Shown piece by piece: positions 43,901-44,323 of a stretch of DNA of 44,323 nucleotides. How positions within the stretch are numbered: position 1 is the stretch's first letter; the number at the start of each line of letters is the position of its first letter. The notes beneath the pieces are model-generated. The model was not told the DNA's origin and did not search any database. It saw only the letters and a program-made list of their open reading frames with translations. Origin of the DNA: an uncultured Eubacteriales bacterium (GTDB taxonomy: Bacteria; Bacillota; Clostridia; Oscillospirales; Acutalibacteraceae); the NCBI GenBank assembly GCA_900315195.1, contig OMYD01000003.1:1-44323 (forward strand), read 5' to 3'. A program made the position numbers and the translations under genes.

Positions 43901-44323
43901 GTTTTTTAAGAGGGCCTACACGATCCTCAAGCTCTGTTACGATATCGCGCAGACGAAGAAGGTTGTCCTCGGTATTTTTAAGCTTGCGCTCGGCGTCAAT
44001 TTTGCGGTAGCGGTATTTTGAAATACCCGCCGCCTCTTCAAATATTTCACGCCTGTCCTCGCTTTTTGATGAAACAATGCTGTCGATTTTTCCCTGACCA
44101 ATCATTGAGTAGCCGTCACGGCCCAGACCCGTATCCATGAACAGCTCGTTAATATCCTTGAGCCTGACCGCCGCTTTGTTAATTAAGTACTCGCTTTCAC
44201 CGCTTCGGTAATAGCGGCGAGTAACGGCAATTTCGTCGCCGTTGAAATCAAGAACACGGTCGGAGTTGTCGATGTTGAGAGTAACCTCAGCATAACCTGT
44301 CTTTTTGCGGTTGTCGGTTCCGT
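40947..44323 (-). CDS. smc: Chromosome segregation protein SMC (5' end outside the window)
   Basis: SMC is the ATPase core of condensin. The reading frame runs off the right edge; translation of the last 185 bases gives GTDNRKKTGYAEVTL and SGESEYLINKAAVRLKDI, which are SMC N-terminal-lobe motifs, so the start is not at the internal ATG 44138. About 1124 residues are present and roughly 65 N-terminal ones, including Walker A, are missing. Visible are DGYSMIGQGKID, a long coiled coil, the hinge (GVFGPVSRVISVPKQYATAIEIALG), a second coiled coil, the ABC signature LSGGEKALVAIAL, and Walker B FCVMDEIEAALDD. The KITDLTQF-type end is followed by ftsY. Confidence 0.96.
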   Translation of the reverse strand, partial: GTDNRKKTGYAEVTLNIDNSDRVLDFNGDEIAVTRRYYRSGESEYLINKAAVRLKDINELFMDTGLGRDGYSMIGQGKIDSIVSSKSEDRREIFEEAAGISKYRYRKIDAERKLKNTEDNLLRLRDIVTELEDRVGPLKKQSEKAQQFLTYSEEKRGLEIAIWLLTLDKSQESIKRQDEKIVIAKAQYDEAEQALEDIQTETEEIYQKNGVLASQIESIRSKISSIDGDIAEKNAQISVAENDILHNNENINRVKSEIEQADKNADEFEKSIAEKQARIDTLDNEIISNQKRYAEISEQLNLINIDSGKNGDVLKELTAKLSQLTSQSADARVIDMTSDSSINELTNRIETLKESNDEKSAQRDTLVQMREKYVADIAEVKEEISSLSNTIDGLTLKQESKNRKREEKKNECDKLSLDVREYQRRITFLDNLEKNLEGFSKSVKQVVNASKSGKLHGVFGPVSRVISVPKQYATAIEIALGAAMQNIVVGSDDDAKQAIRYLKSTDGGRATFLPLNTIKPRELRENGLDDCYGFIGIAAELCSCDAKFSNILSSLLGKIVIAEDLNSAAAIAKKYSYRFKVVTLDGQVVNAGGSLTGGSLARNSGILSRASEIAQLKEKTDTLIEKQKQAETQLEQLNLEFSAIEAQVLGSRADLSNKQQDLVRLEAELKACENEFQTLQEAFGSAQTEILDCFTRIDGLKESREQARQRLTELSIEIADAEQKVNALTGSRAELTSKREELSTKLQNIRLSIVTAQKDIDALNSEIVFAKNSGTDMDARKAELNAQIVAFEASNKEKQEEIAEYKKGIESLKNTQQSHSNQIEALNEQRNLLEKRSVEIRVTERNKNAERENSGRELARLEERKINLQKEYDTIISKLWEEYELTRREAEKIAVEIEDPTAAQKRLNSLKQSIRSLGSVNVSAIDEYKEVSERYEFLSVQVKDVEKSKNEIERLITSLTKQMKEVFVESFEQINRNFTFTFKELFGGGTASLSLADPENILTSGIDIIVHPPGKIVVHLDALSGGEKALVAIALYFAIMKVRPAPFCVMDEIEAALDDVNVNRFASYLRRLTDKTQFILITHRRGTMEEADVLYGVTMQDEGISKLLELRSTEVAEKLGIKSN

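Noticed and set aside
1..44323. Mobile elements, CRISPR arrays, tRNA or rRNA genes, toxin-antitoxin pairs
   Set aside because: I looked on both strands and found no direct-repeat arrays, transposase or integrase motifs, tRNA arms or rRNA-like segments; gaps are too short to hide larger elements.

Overview
This window looks like core chromosome of an anaerobic, low-to-mid GC Firmicute, most likely a Clostridia of the Ruminococcus/Oscillospiraceae type. That placement is inferred from protein character and gene order (tig-clpP-clpX-lon-engB; aroQ-M24 peptidase-efp; yggS-sepF-ylmH-divIVA; smc-ftsY; a sporulation-type YunB protein), not from a search. I see no rRNA, tRNA, CRISPR array, insertion sequence, prophage or plasmid gene. 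Almost every base lies in a recognisable housekeeping gene, and no gap reaches 300 bp.

Layout. Only the first 2.2 kb (feoA-feoB, ferrous iron uptake) is on the + strand. It faces the rest of the window across a bidirectional terminator at about 2211-2246. Everything from 2253 to 44323 is on the - strand. Read in the direction of transcription, the order is: smc (5' end outside the window), ftsY, rdgB, yhbY, yqeK, rsfS, leuS; then rpsU with its own consensus promoter and terminator; aroQ, an M24 peptidase; then efp and a CD1247-like zinc-ribbon protein from a new promoter, a terminator, and yunB. Next comes a long co-directional run from a strong promoter near 31985: miaB, ylbF-like, mutS, mutL, miaA, an HlyD-like adaptor, yggS, sepF, ylmH, divIVA, ileS, lspA, rluD. 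After it come rplS (own promoter and structured leader), lepB, rbgA, rnhB, yraN, an M19 dipeptidase, thrC, a metallophosphoesterase, and the protein quality-control block tig, clpP, clpX, lon, engB, with lysA last.

How the genes fit together. The themes are ribosome assembly and translation (EngB, RbgA, L19, S21, RsfS, YhbY, EF-P, IleS, LeuS, RluD), protein export and quality control (FtsY, LepB, LspA, trigger factor, ClpXP, Lon), division and chromosome maintenance (SepF, DivIVA, SMC, MutSL), and tRNA modification (MiaA, MiaB). Genes are tightly packed, with many 1-23 bp overlaps, so translational coupling is likely. Seven -35/-10 pairs can be read (six good, all with 17 bp spacers, and one weak one before feoA), along with five convincing intrinsic terminators and several weaker hairpins.

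I found no clear undescribed system. The observations most worth a second look are small: the yunB start lying inside a terminator, Cys-rich tails on the YlbF-like and CD1247-like proteins, an orphan HlyD-like protein in the division cluster, an acidic N-terminal extension on LepB, terminators directly before lepB and rbgA with no visible new promoter, and a high share of TTG start codons.
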